From the NCBI GenBank assembly GCA_031290295.1, contig JAITNT010000147.1:1-8083 (forward strand): a stretch of 8,083 nt of DNA, in the 5' to 3' direction. Source of the stretch: Clostridiales bacterium (lineage in GTDB: Bacteria; Bacillota; Clostridia; Christensenellales; DUVY01). The notes under the pieces were generated by a model. It did not search any database. It was not told the DNA's origin and saw nothing but the letters and a program-made list of their open reading frames with translations. Position numbers and translations under genes: made by a program. Each line of letters opens with the position of its first letter. Position 1 is the first letter of the stretch. Shown here piece after piece: positions 6,073 to 8,083 of this stretch.

Positions 6073-6831
6073 GTGCGAAAACTAAAGCTGCAAAAATTCA
6101 AAGTAAAAGAAAAGCGCAACCTGCTCGATAGGTTTATTTTTTGGTTGTCGCGTAAAATAAAGTCGCATCCGAAAATCATTAATCTCAACGACGGACCGAT
6201 GCCCGAAAAATACATAATATTAGGAAACCACAACGGCGCGGGCGGACCGTTCAGTTACAGGGCTTTTCTGCCTTTTGAGAATTACAAATTTATGTCGTGG
6301 GGCGCGTACCAGATGTTAGAAAACTATTTTTCGCGCAGGCGCTACCTTTATAAGACATTTTATGTGCAAAAGCTGCATTACGGACGTATAAGATCCTTTA
6401 TATTTTCTATGCTGTTCGCGACGGTATCTAAGACGTTATACAAAATGGCCGGGGTGCTGCCGGTATACTACGATACCCGCGTTAAATACACTTTGCAATA
6501 CTCCATGGATTGCATTGAAAAAAACATTCCCGTATTGATTTTTCCCGAGGACGCCGAAACCGGCTACAAGGACTATATAGAGAGATTCTTCTCGGGCTTC
6601 ATAACGTTAAGCAAGGTTCACTACGCCAAATACGGCACGGATTTGCCGATATTCACCGCGGTTTATGTCAGAAATCCCGCCAAAGCTAAACGCAAGAACA
6701 AGTATAAAAAAATCGTTATCGGCAAGCCTATGTATCTGCGGGAGCTTATGCAAACCCGCACCCGCGACGAAGCCGCGGAGGCTTTCAGAGCCTACATGAA
6801 CGAGCTTTACACGGAGCATAATTACAAGTAA
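6073..6831 (+). CDS. PlsC-like acyltransferase family protein with atypical active-site motif
   Basis: A 252-residue protein resembling the lysophospholipid / 1-acylglycerol-3-phosphate acyltransferase (LPLAT) superfamily, which transfers fatty acyl groups to phospholipid precursors at the cytoplasmic membrane. Family-like blocks occur in order: YIILGNHNGAGGPF (47-60) at the catalytic-histidine position, VLPVYYDTR (128-136) like block II, VLIFPEDAETG (154-164) like the FPEG(T/S) phosphate-binding block, and LPIFTAVYVR (191-200) like block IV. The basic N-terminus and moderately hydrophobic stretch 107-130 fit a peripheral membrane protein. In the catalytic block, His53 is present but the aspartate of HX4D is replaced by Gly58 (HNGAGG). 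It may therefore be a divergent subfamily with another charge-relay arrangement, or not an acyltransferase. The start is GTG with AGGA (6060-6063) nine bases upstream; the next in-frame Met is residue 43, too far in. Single-gene unit with its own promoter and terminator. Confidence 0.75.
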   Translation: MRKLKLQKFKVKEKRNLLDRFIFWLSRKIKSHPKIINLNDGPMPEKYIILGNHNGAGGPFSYRAFLPFENYKFMSWGAYQMLENYFSRRRYLYKTFYVQKLHYGRIRSFIFSMLFATVSKTLYKMAGVLPVYYDTRVKYTLQYSMDCIEKNIPVLIFPEDAETGYKDYIERFFSGFITLSKVHYAKYGTDLPIFTAVYVRNPAKAKRKNKYKKIVIGKPMYLRELMQTRTRDEAAEAFRAYMNELYTEHNYK

Positions 6832-6848
6832 ACCGTAAGACGGCAAAA

Positions 6849-6897
6849 AAAGAGCCGTTCCGGGTTTTTATTTCCGGAACGGCTCTTTCGTTTTTTT
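6849..6897. terminator. Strong bidirectional intrinsic terminator
   Basis: A perfect 15-base stem, AAAGAGCCGTTCCGG (6849-6863) with CCGGAACGGCTCTTT (6874-6888), and a 10-base loop. It is followed by CG and seven T on the plus strand, and flanked by an A-run (6845-6851) that reads as T on the minus strand. It lies between two convergent genes, 17 bases after the acyltransferase stop and 22 bases from the stem to the surface-protein stop, and can end both transcripts. Confidence 0.95.
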
Positions 6898-6910
6898 CAC
6901 GTGGCGCGGT

Positions 6911-8083
6911 TTATTCCGCGGCGGCTATGTTGAGAGTCCATGTTTTTACGGTTGCACCGGTCAAAATATCGATTACGTTTATCTCCGCGGTCAACGCCTC
7001 GGTTTCGGCGTTCTGTCCTACGGTGAGCGCGCCGTTCACAATACTAATAAGCGCCGCGCCCGTACCCGAAACGGTATACCTGTAATAATTGCCCGTAAAA
7101 AGCGTGTCGCCCGAAGCGACGGTCGCCGCTGCGTTTACGGTACCCGCGATATACTGCGCCGCGGTAACGAATACGGGCAGCTTGTATACCTGCGACCACA
7201 CGGACGCCGTAAACGCCGGGGTAACGTTCGCCGCCGCTAACGCTTCTAAGCTCGCGTATGCGTTTACGCTCGCGGGAATAGTCGTGTTACCGCTCTTAGC
7301 AAACAACGTCGACGTGGTTACGAGCTTGAAATTAGTGTAAGTAGTACCGTTATGCCAATCGTCGGTCATGATGTAGCCGGTATAAGAGGACGGCACTATC
7401 ATAACGAAATTCGTGAATACGGAATTCACCGTACCAGCTTGTATATATTTCGCGAGTAATCCTGTAGTCCTGCTTCCGTAAGAAACGATTTCAAGCATTA
7501 CGTTCGTTACGGTAATACCCTTGACTACCGCGCCCAAAATATAATCTCCCGTTCTGCCCGTGTTCGTAAAGGCGATATTGCGTACCGTACATCTGTTCGT
7601 AGTGGCGAAAAGCCCGTACGAATTTGCCGTGAATTTATCGATAGTATAGCCCTGTCCGTCCAAAATCCCGCCGAAGCCCGCTTCGGCATTTTTCCAAACC
7701 GTTAATGTGACCACGGAGGACGCGTCGATATTCGCGGTAAGCATATAAAGCCCGGTAATTGTAAGCCCGGCTCCCGCGGCGGTATACGACGCGTCGCTGA
7801 ACCTTTTAAGCTTGGCGGCGGTGTCGATTTCCTGTCTGATCGTTACCGTAGACAAGGTGATAACGGATTTGCTCGCCTCGATAACGATAGAGTAACCCGC
7901 GCCGACGCCGTCGCTTACGGCGGTTTGAAGTCCCGTAAGCACGATTTGACCGGCTATAACGGTCGCGTTTACCGCGTGCCGTCCTTCCGCGGAATCGATA
8001 ACGTACGCGCTCGTGACGTCCTCCGCTTCGATGCCCGCATTGCCGAAGGTATATGAATCGGTATCCTTATACAGGTCGATAAC
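6911..8083 (-). CDS. C-terminal part of a large repetitive surface protein (5' end outside window)
   Basis: The frame stays open to the right edge, giving 390 visible C-terminal residues; no start is needed inside the window. Composition is typical of secreted adhesin-like proteins: rich in Ala, Thr, Val and Gly, with almost no Cys. Numbering from the right edge, about 48-85 (LTGLQTAVSDG...YSIVIEAS) is a beta-sandwich-like strand run. About 86-235 resembles right-handed beta-helix or GLUG-like repeats: ITGLYMLTANIDAS, GFGGILDGQGYTIDKF (136-151), SYGLFATTNRCTVRNIAFTN, then YILGAVVKGITVTNVML. The last 120 residues form another beta-rich, Ig-like tail ending in a WTLNIAAAE strand. I see no LPXTG motif, C-terminal membrane helix or catalytic signature, so anchoring must depend on the missing N-terminal part or another mechanism. 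Function is unknown; adhesion or glycan binding is a guess from the fold type. Confidence 0.8.
   Translation of the reverse strand, partial: VIDLYKDTDSYTFGNAGIEAEDVTSAYVIDSAEGRHAVNATVIAGQIVLTGLQTAVSDGVGAGYSIVIEASKSVITLSTVTIRQEIDTAAKLKRFSDASYTAAGAGLTITGLYMLTANIDASSVVTLTVWKNAEAGFGGILDGQGYTIDKFTANSYGLFATTNRCTVRNIAFTNTGRTGDYILGAVVKGITVTNVMLEIVSYGSRTTGLLAKYIQAGTVNSVFTNFVMIVPSSYTGYIMTDDWHNGTTYTNFKLVTTSTLFAKSGNTTIPASVNAYASLEALAAANVTPAFTASVWSQVYKLPVFVTAAQYIAGTVNAAATVASGDTLFTGNYYRYTVSGTGAALISIVNGALTVGQNAETEALTAEINVIDILTGATVKTWTLNIAAAE

Overview
The window looks like part of the chromosome of an uncultured Clostridia-type bacterium (Bacillota). The reasons are strong purine-rich ribosome sites, sigma-A-like promoters, a lipobox lipoprotein with InlB-type repeats, a circularly permuted GH3 glycosidase of the Ruminococcus/Butyrivibrio type, and a large repetitive surface protein. 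The assignment to a group is inference; no rRNA or tRNA is present to fix it.

Layout. Positions 51-4207 (minus strand) hold a two-gene operon: a double membrane-anchored GH3 glycosidase, followed with a 4-base ATGA overlap by a lipoprotein carrying two InlB-like repeats. Positions 4208-4783 are a 576-base divergent regulatory region. It has a likely GH3 promoter preceded by two 20-base-spaced direct repeats, a cluster of three perfect palindromes that abut each other, and candidate promoters in both directions. Positions 4784-5569 (plus strand) encode an AraC-family regulator, probably the activator of the divergent operon. Positions 5570-6072 carry no convincing gene and are packed with degenerate repeats, including two copies of the palindromic TCATTGCGAG...GTGGCAATC element and a run of ten C. 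A consensus-like promoter at 5992-6021 then leads to a PlsC-like acyltransferase (6073-6831, GTG start) that lacks the usual HX4D aspartate. A strong bidirectional terminator (6849-6897) separates it from the convergent 3' part of a large surface protein (6911 to the right edge, minus strand), whose 5' end is outside the window.

How it works together. The clearest unit is the divergent pair of AraC regulator and GH3-lipoprotein operon: a sensor of a sugar or glycan signal controlling an extracytoplasmic, membrane-tethered glycosidase and a co-translated surface lipoprotein. The acyltransferase and the surface protein appear to be independent transcription units. I see no defence system, phage, CRISPR array or complete transposon. 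The most unusual things are the abutting palindrome cluster, the permuted and doubly anchored GH3 with its coupled lipoprotein, and the acyltransferase with an atypical active-site motif.
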